Positions 24,101 through 39,100 of a stretch of 64,000 nt of DNA are shown one piece after another; the stretch's first letter is position 1, and every line of letters starts with the position of its first letter. The notes below the pieces were generated by a model. That model ran no database searches, was not told the origin of the DNA, and saw only the letters and a list, made by a program, of their open reading frames with translations. The DNA comes from Acanthaster planci. Taxonomy: Eukaryota; Echinodermata; Asteroidea; Valvatida; Acanthasteridae. The stretch spans positions 226,667-290,666 of the forward strand of contig NW_019091359.1 of NCBI RefSeq assembly GCF_001949145.1. Reading direction: 5' to 3'. The position numbers were made by a program, and so were the translations under genes.

Positions 24101-27100
24101 GGTTAACTTCCAGAGGTGAGCCTTGTCTCAGAAGCTGAGACAGTCAAGGGCTATTCCTACCTTGCTGGCCAGGCCAAGCTGACCGACTCCAGAATGAGGA
24201 AGCTGGGCCGTGAGGGGGGAAGGTTCTGCCAGTGCCAGGAGGCAGTCAGATCTGGGGAAGGGCAGAGAAACCTGAGTTGGGCTGACGCTGGGCTGTACCG
24301 GGTGTCGGCCAATGGCTTGAGAAATGTGTCCACTCAGATGGAAAACTCATTGGGCTCACTGAGAGGTAAGAGAATAGTGATGCAGTTCCTGACCACGGTA
24401 CAAGTTCCTGGAACTGTAAACAATGCCAACAAGCACAGAAAGTTCCTCCCAAGTGAAGTGAAGTCGCCAGCTTAAATGTGACCTGTCAACTTAAAATGAG
24501 CGAAAATGCGACATATTTAAATGTCTGATCCTGCTAACAAAATTTGAATTAAATAGAGGGCTTACTCTTTCAAAATATTACAAAATGGCAAAATTGAGCT
24601 CCACTTCAATATTTGACCTTGAACCCTCAAAACAGGAAAGAGCAGAATGGGACTGTACGCTCATTTTGTCGTGCCAGGTCACAAATGTGATGTGGAGTAT
24701 ACCTTGCATTGTCGTTGTCAAGCCGATCACATCCCTGCAAATGTAATTCCATTTCAAGTCACCCTGTCATAAGCTGTTGTTTACCTGTTACTTACGACTG
24801 GTCTTGTGAAAGGATTCATGACTGGACTGTAAGACAGGACTAACGAAAGGACTTGGGATGGACTCAACTACAACACCGATTAGTTGTAACTGATTGTAAG
24901 CCCATGTTACCATTGCGTTAAAATCTGCTGGTTGAGCAATGTTTCCGTTGTTACTTGCTGCATGTCTAAGCAGCAAATGGCAGCATTCTGCGCAGCAACT
25001 TCGTTCGCTGGGCAACTCACTGCATGCACATGCTGGTTCCTGCGCGTAGGGCATGGGGCGTGGTAGAATCTGTAAGTCTTTGCTGGGAGAGAGCTTGTTT
25101 GAAAAGACTCCCCTCAGCTCTTCTCTTTGCCGATGACGAGTGAAATAACAAGCAAGCAGTGTCATGGAAACACTACAGAACTGACACCGCTTGCAGGATT
25201 TCTGCAACAAATTAACTGCGCTGAGGTGCATCTTACTTTCAGGCAATTGGAAAAAAACAACAAAAAACATGGCATAACTGCTCAGCGTTTCAATTATTTC
25301 AAACAACCCAGATGAGGATGAGTGCTACTTTTATAATGGCTGCTTGTGTAGGATTTGGTAGTTCAATTCATGCATTATTCCCACTGAGATTGGAAACCAG
25401 CTCACACGAGTTGACGGGTGTGAAAAGCCAACTCCAAAGTTGTTATTTAATTTGGTTCTCGTGAGAAGAGCAGTGGTAACGTTAGCATTTCAGCATACGA
25501 AAAACTACTATTGGCTCGCACCATTTACACCAAAATGTTCACCTGCCATTGCTTTTGTAGTGAATACATCCCTTACCTGCCCACTCAGAATTTGTTGGTT
25601 ATAAGCCATCGGGATATTTTAGTGGAAAAAGAGTCCAAACTGTGGATTCCAAATAATTTGAACTTCATTTGCTCAACAAAACACAAAACCTAATGTAGGA
25701 AATTGTCCATGAAACCAAACAAAACACAGAAACGCAGGTTACTGGTATGGTTGCAGTTGCCTATGGTTTCCACAGTTCAGTCTGTCATCCATGCCTGCAC
25801 TTTGCTGGCCCCATCAAGAGATATCAATAATAGATCAAAGTCATCAATACATAACAATTGCGGGCCTAAACTAGTCACTTGGTCTGCACTTCCCTCCGAC
25901 CCCCCCCCCAGTATTTGCAAACCTTCAGAGACATTTTGATTGTGCCAACACCTCAACTTGACACCACCTGATATCGGCAAATTAGACCAAGAAAACCCTT
26001 AGTTCTTAAAAATTGCAGTGACCGGTGATCATACTGTGTCCAAGGTGGGAACCACCTGGTTCCCCATTTAGATGTGCAGGCAGCACCCTGAATCATCTCC
26101 ATCATGGGGCCGCCTCTCCTCCCGACCTTTCCTACCCTCACTATCACTACCTCCCTCCCTCACACCGTCTCCCTCATTCTTTGCCCCGTTTCCTGGTGAC
26201 ACATCACCCTGCCACTAATAACTCCCGGCTGATGCTCCCCAGCTCTCGACACCTTGGCCGCGTGGCCGCCACTTTGGTGGGCACGCTTCGTCGCGCCCCA
26301 GCCCATTTGGCATTCGAGCGTCGTGCCACCGGCTGCCTTTCGCACAGCCCCTGGACTGCACTAACACCTTTCCAGTGAGGTCTTGTCGACACCTGAACCA
26401 ATCATGTTAGGTGGATGACGCAAAGTTCCCCGGGCTGGGATTTTCAAGAATATACCTTTCGTTGCGCAGGGTTGCTTTGTTTGTCCGACCTTGACTATCT
26501 ACATTGCACACAAACAATCGTCCACTCGTGTTTTGATCTGTGTCAAGCAGAAAAATGCTCACCACATGCAATCGTGTCGTAATCAGCCATCTGCCTTGGA
26601 ACTGATTACCCACAGTGTAAGACCCATGACAATTTTGTTTGTAAATTGTTTTTGCCAAGCAAGTTTGCCGTATTCTTTAAATGTCTAGCACTTCAGTAGC
26701 CATGGCATTAAGACTGGCCAAGATGTGATGGTTTAGACCTTCATGTATATGTCAACCCATAATTGGTAATAAGGGCCACAGGTATTATGACAAGTGATGT
26801 CATTTCCCCAAGGGCACCAGTGTTAACCAGCTATTTAGATTGTGGCAGCACTGCCTGTTTGTTGATAGTTACAGTTCTCATACCCTTTTTTATAGCCTTG
26901 TCATTCAGTTCAAAAAGTAAAATGGCCTGTGTTTGTTTTTGTGGCCAATGCCGGCCAAGTGGCTTCCCCTTCATTCAGATGGCCACATTATTATTGTATC
27001 TGCAGGTAATCATGTTTGACAGGTGGCCGCCACTTTTGGCGGGTGGCCTTTGTATGTAGAGGGGGATGCGCGATGAAGTCTGGTAACTGTGATGGCCATT

Positions 27101-30100
27101 TCTGGTAGTCATTGTGGTTTACAAAGTCAGCTGCCACTTTGGACTCTGTATAGGCATCCAGAAGTTTCTTGAGTTGAGAAATTTGTTGAATTTATTTTGA
27201 ATTTTGACTTTTTTTGGTTGTTTGTTTGTTTACTTTTCCTAACTTCAAGCCAAGCCCCTGTAATAGGTTTTCGTTTTTATCCAGTCATCTCACTTCACAA
27301 CCCCGCGTACCTTCCACTTCCCCATCATAGAGTGTCAGCACGTTCAGTGGGGGATATTACGAATTGAAGGCTCATTAACACTGCGTGGGGCTATGGAGTT
27401 GTTGGTGTGTGGATAACGAGGATGGAAGTGTCTAGCCGCCCTCTTACTCGCAGAAGAAAAATGACCAGCTCACCCACTGGCTCATTCCTTCTGTCTGGCT
27501 GTCTCGCTGGACACAGTTCTTTAACCGTTCACTGCACATTTCTGCCCCCTTCTCATCTGCATTATTTATTGCACTTGTACATTGCTCATGCATGTATGTA
27601 CATAGAAATGGGCTAAAATATTGGCTGAGATGTCAGCCCATGTGAAGCACATTTCTGTGCCCGTCATTCACTTACTACAACCAATTTTTTTTTTTTAGCA
27701 TGAAGGCATTGCGTGTATTCATGATACTTTTAGTGGATTGATAAATAGGCTAATTGCAAAGAATTGACACCGGCAATCACACTGTGCTGATGTCCTGCAT
27801 GCCCGTGAATGTAGAGAGAAAAATACACCGTGGCAACTTGTTTTCATGTACCAGTTTTAGAGAAATATGCATCATCGTACACTTCTACAGATATTTTGGA
27901 ACTTTCTGGAGCTGCTCCACTTGCAAAATCAAGTCTGTACCTTATGTTGTCATTTTGGTTCTGGAATGAGAAAGAATAGATATTACAGATCCGAATCTGC
28001 TGTAGAAATTTCATGTATTGTCATGCACGACCTTACATGTACATGCATGTTGTTTTATCCCCACCGACTACTGCCTTCTCAGTATTCTGAGCCCGTTCTA
28101 ATGAGCTGCCATATTGTGCAGATGTCGTTGGGAAAAATTTTAACGGGCTCTCTGAGGCCTGCGTGTCAAGATGTCACTCAGTGACTAAGCCATGATCCAT
28201 CTTCCGCCCAAACTTATTCAAATTGAAAAGTGCAGCCCATCAAGGGAAAATTGTCATTTTCGCTCAACCCTCCACCAGGTATATTACCATTAGTACCACT
28301 CGTGTCAGGCCTGTTTGTCTTCTTGTCAGGGGTCCCCTTGAGATGGGCTCATATTCTCCCATTCCCCCTTGCCACTGCTCTCGCCACGCAGGCAAGCATG
28401 GCACGCCACCCTTGGCCATTCCCACAAATGGCCCCCCAAATGAGTCCATGATGACTTATTGTTTTTGTCACGGGAGTCGATTTGCTCAGGACCACTGGGC
28501 TAAAAGGGGGAAGCTACACTCCACTCCATCTGTGCTGGCCGGTTGGTGTAAAGACGGAGAGAGATGAGCTTACTACTGACTTGGGGATTGGACAATTGAG
28601 CCAAGGATAATTGGTTGTTGGCCGATGCAGTGGAGCATGTGTCGTTTGGGCCCATTGCCAGGGTTTATTGATATTAACTTTATTTGTACATCAAATGTCA
28701 AATGGTGCGAGATGTAGTTAGTGGCTGGGAAAGAGGGTGATGAGAATTTCAATTCTTGGGAACTTTGTGTGATCTTCAGTTGAAGGCAAATTTGGACATC
28801 CCGTTTTCAAAGTGTAGCTAAAATGATTCTGCTTCAGAGTTCAAATATCTGCAGTCACCCCTCCCCTCCGCCGTTTGCAAGTGAAATATGAAACCTCTTT
28901 GTCTTACAGCTACGGTAAGAAATGGCGGTATCCGTCTGATAAATCTCACTTTTAGGGGGAGGGCAGACAAGCAACTTAACGAATATTCATCTTGGCATGT
29001 CCGTAAAGAAGACGTACAAAAAAAGAGAAATCTGGAAATGGTTTTCCCTGATGCATTAACCCTTCCACACGCTGGATGTGTTGCATAATGACAATGGATG
29101 GTAATTACGCCACGCCAGGATTTCCTCATCCATTTATTCTTTTCCCAAATTTTTTTTTTCTCGACTCTGTTTTTTTTTTTCTTTTCTCTGTCCCCGTATC
29201 CTTCTCGGCTGTTGCCGTCCATCAGAGAACGGGATATCAGCCTCCATCAAGTAATCAACCTAATGAGTAGAAAACGAGCTTCGTTTCTTGTAGCTGCAAT
29301 TCTGGCGGTGAGTGAGTCCGCATCCATTTCGGCGACGGATGATGTGGTACTCTCCTCTCAGCCAGCACAGGATGCAATCCATCTAACAGAACTACTTCCG
29401 TTCTGTGGTGCCAATAATCACTCCCATCTTTGCAAGAAAAAAAAATTGCCAAACCCTTTACTTCCAGTGCTTATACTTTTTCCCTTTTAGCTCATAATTA
29501 TTTTTTTTCTCCCTCTTGTTAAGACCCACCGTGAGAAAATTATGCGATAGTCCTCTGTCTGGGTAGTTTGTAAGAGGTACTTTATTGCCATGATAATTTC
29601 CTGCAACAGACCCATTCATGGTATGCCTTGATGGTCTTTTGGAAGGGGGGGAGGGAGTGCTTGGTCTTTGTGAGGCAAAATAGTGAGGGGAGGTTGGACC
29701 ATAGCCCACCCCGGATACAGACCCCATTACTGTCACAAGACTCGTGCCTGTTTGATGACCTAATCAGTTCTGATCTTTTTTTTAATTCCTAATTCTGCAT
29801 CACGACAGGTTTTTTTCTGTCGACGGGGTCCCTTTTTTTGACAGATTTTACTTTTTGTTTTGATTTTTTTGTCTTCTACTCTTGCACTCTCCCTTTAGAG
29901 GGAGATGCGGAAAACCCTAGCTTTCATGCATGGAAATGTGTCCATTGTAGGGTACTGTGTGGCCAGCCTGTTATAATGGATAAATTTCCCAGGGACACCA
30001 TCGCAGGTCATTACCTCAGGCATGCAGCAAGCCAGTACCAGTATCAGAGACCCCCTGAAATGTGCGGGGGGGGGGGAGATACGGAGGGGGGAAGTATGGG

Positions 30101-33100
30101 GATGTGGACCACTGTGAAACTTCCTGATGCCAGACTGCCAACACGGAAAGTGCAGTCACTTTGAACAGATGACTGTGATGGTGGGACTGAGACCTTGCCT
30201 GTGTGATACAAGGAGCTTATGTCCTGACTGGGTATCGGCCGGCCGGCCGCTGTCTTTTATCTCCCTACATCGGCTTTGACGAAAAGGGGGGGGGAATGCA
30301 ACAACAAAATTGATAGTGGTAATAGCAAAAGTACATCTGCCTTCAGTCTTTGATGGGCCACTGGGGTCCCTTGTGGCTTTTGTCATGTTCACTGCCGCCA
30401 GGAACTAAATGGTCCAGTGGCGGTGAATGGCCCTTGCACAATGAGACCCCCCTGTCATTAAAGCAGTCAATTGTCATGACAATGTGTGATGATAATGTGG
30501 GGGGACTTGTGGCCGTCTGTGGCGAGTCGCGTTCCGGACGGAGCAAGAGAATCGGGGGCGTGGGGAGGGAGTACGGACGGGGGGACTTCTCACAGTGGGC
30601 TTCTCCATGATAAAGGGCGGTGATGAGAAGGAATGGAAAAAAAAAAGTGGTTATTTGTTTACCATATTCCACCACACTGTACGAAAAGATGGCAGCTTTA
30701 GATAAATCTTTGTGCTACCAAGATCAGATAGTAGATTACAGGCTGGGTAACATCTGCTGACATTTCGATGGGTGCACTGTGGATGAGCAGACTAGACCTC
30801 TAGGATCAAAGGTATCCAGGAGTGATACACATTCATCTTTGAACCTCTGGATACAAATAGGGTCACCGTAGTTTTGGGTTCACACAAATAATGGATTTGT
30901 GGTCTTGCTATTCGCGTTTCCAAAACCTGCCAAAATTGTCACTGTGTTGTTCAATCGAGGGCAGTCTATTTGTTATGCAGCCCCGTGTGAAGCAATCGTG
31001 GCCGGTCCATGTTCATGTGCTCCTAAGTCCACCAAAATCTGTACAAATCGGGTCCTGGATTTTGCCATAATTGCATGAGGGTTAAAAAAATTTTAAAATA
31101 AGTCAGTAAATGTAGCCCCCAAATTACATCGTCTTTGAAATTAACATACAAATTGCCATTGAACAAACCATATGTTGCTTGCCAGGCATCATGTGATCGC
31201 TGCATGTACTTGTGGCAAAAGCCTGGACTGAAATTTGTGGCATTTTTTGTGGCAATTTGAATTTGAATTGAATTTTTTTATCTAAATGGCTGTTGTTCAG
31301 CCTAAAAACCTAATCCAGTGGACCTAAAAAGGCAGGCTTACACAAGCTTTGTCACAATAATTTTTGTCTGTAGTGGCTGCGTTGTAATATGGGGCATAAA
31401 CTTGCCGAAGTTGCAAATTGAAACAGCTTGATTCAGGTTGATCCATACCTGTGGAAAGACCTGAGAAAACGACAGCATTTTTACATCAATTTATATGTAC
31501 TGATATTTTTTTTAATGCAGTAAGGAATTTGAAACCTTCACCCATGTACATGCAAAGTCTTATTCAACGTTCATACACATGTCCACAAAACAACACCCAC
31601 GGGTGCGGCGGTTTGGTGTCCATGCTCAATATGTTTGAAAAAGTTTGAAATAAACATTGAAACCCCAGTCAAGCGAAATCCCGGTGAGAGGCATGCAACC
31701 AGAAAGTGTACCAGGATTGTTCAAGGGTTACTCGCATGCACGACTTCTCATGAACAATGGGACCCAAACACTTTTGGACGGGTTGATTGTGACACCGGGC
31801 TCCGTTCTACTTAAAAGGTGTTTTTAACCCGTAGCTTTTTCTTTAGGGGGGGGGAGAGAAACAGGAAATGGATGTGTTGGAGCAAGTCAACCCTGACCGC
31901 TTGTGGGATCAGCATTATTCAGCACATTTCTATCTGTGGACTGGAACTTAATATTTTCTCATATTCCCTCAGCAAAAGAAACCTCTACAAAGCTAGACAA
32001 CTGCACGACAGGACTTGGACTATTTGCTGAGTAATTTGCTATTTACTTAGTAATTTGCTTATTTATTCAAGTTTCTGTTCTATTATGCTACAAGGATTTT
32101 GGGATCAACATGCCAGTGATGTTAAAAACTACAATTACTTGAAGCTAAGTTGATCAAAGTTGTTGATTGCTACATTTGCATATTTTTCATGGCTGTGTTA
32201 TAGCAGTTCTTCCAGCATGCCTGTAATAATGCCAATGAATGGTTGTAATGTTTCACTGTTGAGCTGTCTTGTCAAGAAATGATGTCCCTCAAGGCAACAC
32301 GCCATGTTCTCATGTTTGTACACAGGCATCTTATGCGCAAAGTACGCTACTTAGCAGTTTTGCAAATCTGTCCGGTCTGTGCGGGAGCAAGAGAGGGCGT
32401 GCTTTACATAGCAATGATGGCCCTCTGGTGGAAACACACTGCATGTGCCCAGATGAAACGATTGCCACCAGCCTGTCTCTGCTTTGTCTCTGAGGGGGTG
32501 CTTCAAGGGGAGGGGGATACTGGTGCTGAACCAATTGTACCGATGTGGAGAGGATAGTATGTGTATGACTTTAGAATTTTTTCCGGGCGGGGGCAAAGCA
32601 CACTGGCAGCAAACTGACTTGCCATCAGTTTGGAGAGGCCATTTCTGATGTATTTTCAAGCAAACTGGCGGTTTCCCCCCCCTCCCCTTCCCCTTTTATC
32701 CCCTTTTTATTTATTTTTTTTCCTAGGGGAGGGCAGGACCGCTTCCTCCTCCCCTTCCCACTATGATGTCCATGCCGGGCAGTCTACCTCCCATGGTAAA
32801 GGCTTAAAGGTCAAAGGTCATAGTGTAATGTTATCAGTTATACTCAAGTGTATGTATTTAGGAGAGAAGGGGATGACTGTTCAACTCATACCCCTGAACC
32901 CAAGCCCACTTCATCCTTTTAGCTGAATCTGCCACTGTCGAGCTGCACAGCTGTTGGACAAATGCAGGAATGCCGCTAGCTGGTTAGAGTAACCATTTAC
33001 AAACCAAGCAGGGCAGACAGTATTATAACCCAGTGAAACTGATATAACTTAAACACGTGCTGAACACTTCAAAAGATTCCACAGCCCAAGTGTTTTTGTT

Positions 33101-36100
33101 TCAGTACAAAGTGTGTCGAATTTTCAGTGTCCTTTTCAACCCTGTGTGTACTTTTCCATGTTTACATCAAGCTTTCCAGATTTAAAAGGGAAAAGAACAA
33201 TTGCGAGGAACCCATTGATTTCAGAGGGTGTTCACCTTCGCGTGGTGCTAACCTGGCAGATATGTGGCACAGTTGGCATCATTGTTCGAAACCCCAAATC
33301 GTGTAGACTTTTTGTCAGGTTTGGTGTCCCTGGTTGAACATCATGGTTGCAGAGACAGGTGGACCTAAAATGCGCGAGCCAGCAACACTGCTGGGCACCT
33401 TTTGTGGCAGCTCAACCCAGAAACACTATTTGTCAATTTGGAACAGTTGCGACTATTCTTCCCTATGATACTCTTGACCTTTATTATTTTCTAGGTGCCT
33501 AGTACATGCTTGCTGGATAGGACTTAGGATAGAAGAGAGGGGAGGACCATTTTTGTCCGCAGGGAACAATCTGCCAGGTGCCACCAATGTCATCAACAGG
33601 AAGGAGATACTCTGTAAACTTGAACACATTCCCCTATAAAGGAAGCCAGGTCTCTGCTCAGCATTGCATGTAATAGCCTTGTTTTGTAATGAGCGGCACC
33701 TTTGATGTGGGGTCCCTAAGGCCGCACGGCAGCCTTTGAAGTCCACACAGTCATCGGCAGGACCAAAAAATAGGCAACTCTGGTAGCCTAGAAATTAACA
33801 CATTATGACTTCAAAGAGAGCGGCATGGGCTTTTCTCTTTCTTTGAAGTGGTGTTGCGGATTTGTCAGTGCCATTGTTAAGAGTAATATTTGCACTGGGG
33901 GGAGGAAAAGTTTCACCCTTGAGTTTTATCAAGTTTGGTTTTTCTTTGATTCTTTTGTGCTGACCTTGTGTTGTGAAAAGCCTTTTGTCACTCACTTGTC
34001 TACCCTGGAGTTCTACATAATAGTTATTTCTACTCTCGTGACCTAGTTTGAGGCATTTGCTGATACATGCTGCATCGTTAAAAAAAACTTCTGGAGTGAT
34101 CAGAAATTTGACTCAAACATTTCAAACCTTTACACTACTGTTCCATGTTCTTGCTACCTCTCTTGTTCACCGTTGTACGTGTGATGACCATTTGGTGCTG
34201 ACCCTTCACTCACTGTTGTCTGATGAAAAGTGGTCTCTTTTCCAAAAACAAATCTGATCAATAAACAGTTGACTAGTGCGTGACCGCTAATGCCTGGAGA
34301 AATTAAATTTATACTGGTAATGACATTCAAAGTGCCATCCTGCATTCACACAGATACACCGGAAAAATTTGGACTAAAAGTACTGACGACGAATTACCCA
34401 ATGGGAAGATTGCATTTTCTTTAATACCATTATGGTTTCCTTCATTTCAAGGAATGGACCAAGTTGGCCTTCAAACCAGCTGCCCCTGTGGTAGGAGGCA
34501 AATCTTAACCTGACCAGCCCAAAATTTGTTGTCTTTTCCCACCAGTGCGACTGCGGTCAAACCATGCCAAGACCAAGATCCAAGGTCTCGGCTCGGGCAA
34601 GTCATCGCGATTGGCGGCAGCAGCCAAACAACTGGTATTAAAATGAAATTTAAATTGATGGAGCGTCGTTAAGCTCAAGGTCTGTTTAACCCCGCAAAAA
34701 GCTTTCCCCCTGATTGGCGCTGTTTGCATCTGACAATTTTTTTGCATCACCAGGGCATGCAATTACTCAGACAGCTAATGTTATGCTCGATGAAGAGGGA
34801 TCCAGTGGAAAATTAACATGGCCATTTCAACAAAATTTTAGATCTGAGTGATCAACTTTGGTGCAACTTACTTAACTTGTCAATGTTCTATTGATTGGTA
34901 TCTGATGGAAGTTTTTTGTTCTTATTGACCTGTTTGTGGCCTCCGTAACTTGTTTTCCCTGGTTCTTTTGAAAAACTTATCTCCATGGAAATCAGAACCA
35001 CAACAGTAAGTTTCACTTTGAAAGGAGGAAATACAATACTTTTGTGTTGCTCTCCAATCATAGGCCAGTTAAATAGAACCTTTAGGTAAGTTAAATCTTT
35101 ATGCAAATGTGAAGGAATTTTGACGTCGCAAAAATCCCCTGTATCAGAAATATGCATAAGCTTTTGTGAATTAGCAGCTCTAAAGTTTGCTGTAATGTTC
35201 AATCTCTTTTTGTGTTTATTTTCATGTCAAGCATGAACCGACTTGCCAGACTCTGAAGTAGGCCACAGATATTTTCTGCAGTTTCTTCTTAATAGTTACT
35301 TCAGCTCTCCAGGAACTTTTTCTTGATAGTGCATTCTTTTATTGCATCTTTAATCCCGACTAAGTTTTCTTTTGACTGATTGGAACAGCTGTTGCGGACT
35401 GGAGACCTGATTTCAAACTTTTGTGTGAGGACCCCACAATGTCCTCAGAGCTCCTGAAGTTGTATTGGGCCATTTTCCAATACTCAACTTCGTCTCTGCC
35501 TCAGGCTACGTTCCCAAAACCAATCCCCGATTGTGGGCCTGAAGCGTTTAAATTACATTGGATTACTGTCATTTTTGGCTTTCTTGCATCTTATTTGATG
35601 TTCTGTGGCACTATTAGACTGGTTACTGCGCTTACAGCTTCAAAGTCAGCTAGTAAAAAAAACAGATGAAGCCTGAGACGGAGCCGAAGTTGAGTTTTGG
35701 AAGAACGGCCTTGGTAGCTGTGTATCTTGACAATGCTGCCTTCTCTTTAATCTGAATAGCCTGGGTCTGGGGTAGTGACACACTTGCATTGTACTATGCA
35801 TTCATTGATATTTGGATATTCCAATATTCCACTATGTCAAAGGTAATCAGATCATCATTTCGCAGACTGCATTGAGCAAGGAATTGTGAAGTTTGTTAAT
35901 ATGTGTATATTTCCAAAAGGCAGTGTTGATCACTACTTTCAAATGTTGTGTTTTTTGGGGGGTTCTAAAAAATTCTGTTTACTAATTTGGAGTTTTTGCT
36001 CCTCTCCCTATGTCAACGATAGACAGGACTTTTGAGCTGTGTCAAACAAGTCTAAAGCCTTTGTCCATTCAGCATGGTATCTACAAGATCACGGCCAATT

Positions 36101-39100
36101 AAATGTAAGGAGTAGCCATGTCCTGTTCTTCGTGTAACGGTAATCAAACACACATACTTTTTTCCGTAGTTGCGGTTGCAAACACATGTTCTTTGACCTA
36201 TTTTGTAGGGACCAAAAGTTGTGTGGACAGAGAAGTGTCTCCACAACTTGGTCCTCATTTGTTTAACAAAAGAAATTGCCCCGTACTGTAAGGAAGGCCT
36301 ACCCATCATTTCCAAGCAATTACACATCTCTCGCCCAGCAGTTGGTGGTAGCCTGGACACCCACCCATACTTGTTACACATGTGAAGCGTGGACCTTCCT
36401 TTGTTCTCCTGTGGTTATGGTAACTTGAGGAAAATGCTCCTTTTCTCCAATTAGGATAACTCCTTCGAGCTGGATTTTTGATGATGATTTCCTGGACTGT
36501 TCCTCTTCATTTTGCCACGGACAACCTTGTCCCCCAAATGCCTCTGAAACTGTTTTTTCAGAGAGGGGAAAACATTTGATGGACGTTGTGTGAGTCCACA
36601 CAAAACACCCTACATTATGTGGACTTATTGTGTGCAGAGGTCCACACTACATGCACATGTATGTATGGCATGCCTGCACACTTGTGTTTCTAGCTTGACC
36701 CTACCGGCTCGGCCCTGCAGCCGGGTAGCCACCCAGGAGTTTAAGCCATAAGAGGCTGTGGAAGTTTGTACTTCAAGCCAGGACATTCCTTATGCCCAAA
36801 TCCTTATTATTTGATTGGTGGATCACTGATCACAGCTTGATAAAAATGGATTGATTGACATTCATCCGTCCATTGGCACAGTTACACTTTTCATTATGCC
36901 CCAATGCAGCTCATCACTAAAAGATATGTCATGCAGTTATTCGTTTATGCAATGAATAATGAAAGTTTCATATTTGTGTTCTTATTCAGTGACAGATAAA
37001 TATTCCATCTGTCATCTCATGAAATTATTCGGACCATTCCTGTCGTCAGCATGAATTATTTGTACCGTGTCCATTAGGAAGATTGGGAAAGGAGTGGCGG
37101 AACAAATTCACATACCTAAGACCAAAAAGATGATGGACTACATGTACATGTGTGTTCATCACAACTATGTCTAAATGCTACTCTTTGGATGAGGGAATGA
37201 CAAAAAAAGCCATCCATTTTCTCCGTCTAACTCATCTCTGCAAAAGAAGCAAATTTGGGTCAGCAAAGAACGGCGATGGACCTTTGCATTCATTGAGTGT
37301 GAGGCGTTGGTACATGGACCATGGAATGATAGTCCATGCATAACTTCAGCACTTATGCTGTTGTGACAGGGAGAGACGTACACGACCCTTGTTTATTACT
37401 TTGGCCTATAGAATCTGCCCCATTCCCTTGTATGATCCACAGTTGCACAAATATTCAATATGAGGCAGTAAGCCCAGACCGTTTTGTGATTGTTCTTTCA
37501 ATGAATTGTTCAAAACCGTTTTCCATATGTGTCCCTATTTTCTGTTTTTCCTTTCCTACCGTATGTTAATCCTAACATGATTGTGATTATAACTGGTATA
37601 CCCTCTATATGCCTCAAAACCAAAGAAAACATTGTGAGCGTTTTGCCGCCACATTTGAAAAGTTTCCAAAAATGTATAACTTTTTTTCTAGTTGCCTTCC
37701 TTTTGAAGGTGATATGCATTACTAGAGATGTGCTTGCTGACCAGTTGCACCGATTAAGGCCCTGTTCACGGCCAATGTGCAACCCGTACTTTTTCCCCTT
37801 TGTTCAAAGAGTTTCTCTTCAGAAGATCAAGAGTCTGATGTCTGACCACTCTTCATTGTGATGTGCGTCTTGCAATAATTTCACATGTTTAGGAGTCTAA
37901 CTGTACCCTTAAAACAATGCGAGGGGTTAAGCCCTCTATTGTCAGTTTGATCATCTTTATTTGACTGTGTGGGTAACGTCTGATAGTAGGTGTTGAAATG
38001 CCCGCCAGTGTTGTGTGTGAAGACGGCAGTGTTGTAGTCAAGTTCTTTTTGAGAACCAAGTTCTCTGCCAAATATTTAACTAGTTAGGAGGGAACAAAGC
38101 TGAAGTACATCAGCATTTGATGGTACATGAATAAAGGTAAGATTACAATGTGACATAATAACTTCGGACCATCACTGTTTGATTTAAAATAAACTTTTTA
38201 GGACAAAAGTACTTGGAAAGTACTCGGCCGAGTTCTTTCCGAGCACTTTTCTCCTTAAAACTTAAATTTTACACAGCTGGGAGTGTCTGAAGTCTGACAT
38301 TTATTTTGGAATCTTACCTTTGCACATTTACCATCAAATGCCTGTGCACCCTGGCTTTATTCCCTCTTACCCAGTTCATTATTTTACGGAGAATGTTGGT
38401 ACTCAGAAAGTACTGGACTACAACACCGGAAAACGGCAGTTTTCCGGCATGCCAAAGGCAGTAAGTGTTTCCTAAATGTGATTCTCTCTCTGTCATTTCT
38501 TTTCCTGCAGCGAACAGCTTGGTAAAATACTGTGTTAACAACCCATCCCCAACATATTCTCTTTGTGCATGTCTATTCGGTCTGTCTTGGCTATTCCCAT
38601 CCCAAATTCTTAATATCTCTACATTCTTTGTGAAAATTTTACACTGTGTGGGTTTCCTTCTCATGGGCAAATTGTGGCAGGAAATGTTATTTTTGCTTTT
38701 GCAAAACTCTGGGAAAACAAAAAAAACCTGTTCTTTCCCAAAATAATGTTGTGTGCCGTACACCGATTGCAGGTAAAACTTTTCAATCTGCCATTCAGTG
38801 CTCCAGCCAGTTATACCTAATTGAAGTTTATTGAATGGAAAAAAAAATGACTTCAAGAAAAGAAACAGCAGTAGTAAGTGTCTCAATGTAGCCAGAAGTA
38901 GTTAATGAGATGAGTGTGTAAGAATGTGCCGACCCCTCCCAAGCACTCTGCGCATCACAAATCCTCACTGCGCATAAAATGTACACATATGTTTTTCCTC
39001 GTTTCGATGGGGATATACACAAATATTTCCACGTAAACCTTCCTTTCCCTGACAAGCTTTTGTAATATGCCACTTATGTAATTCTGGTTGGTATCGCTCC

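Larger units (their letters stand above)
17790..24113 (+). other. BRIP1: BRIP1 intron 9 (6.3 kb)
   Basis: No exon supported. Contents: an A/C-rich, T-poor block at about 19110-19470, poly-T runs at 20312-20350, and a cluster of SINE copies and tails at about 23270-23870. CpG is strongly depleted (about 11 in 18001-18600 by hand count). Confidence 0.7.

Noticed and set aside
24788-25306. 172-codon open frame on the minus strand, with several Cys
   Set aside because: The Cys spacing is irregular, no domain is seen, and it is antisense in intron 10. I could not find flanking splice sites in phase.
32269-32493. Cys-containing frame ([16 protein letters not shown] ...) considered as another C-terminal exon
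   Set aside because: An acceptor exists near 32324, but the needed phase 1 hits a stop after a few codons, and the open frame has no matching upstream exon.
38314-38886. 190-codon open frame on the minus strand
   Set aside because: No recognisable domain, Phe- and Lys-rich low-complexity start, and it lies in a CpG-poor AT-rich intron. No splice sites or neighbours support it.
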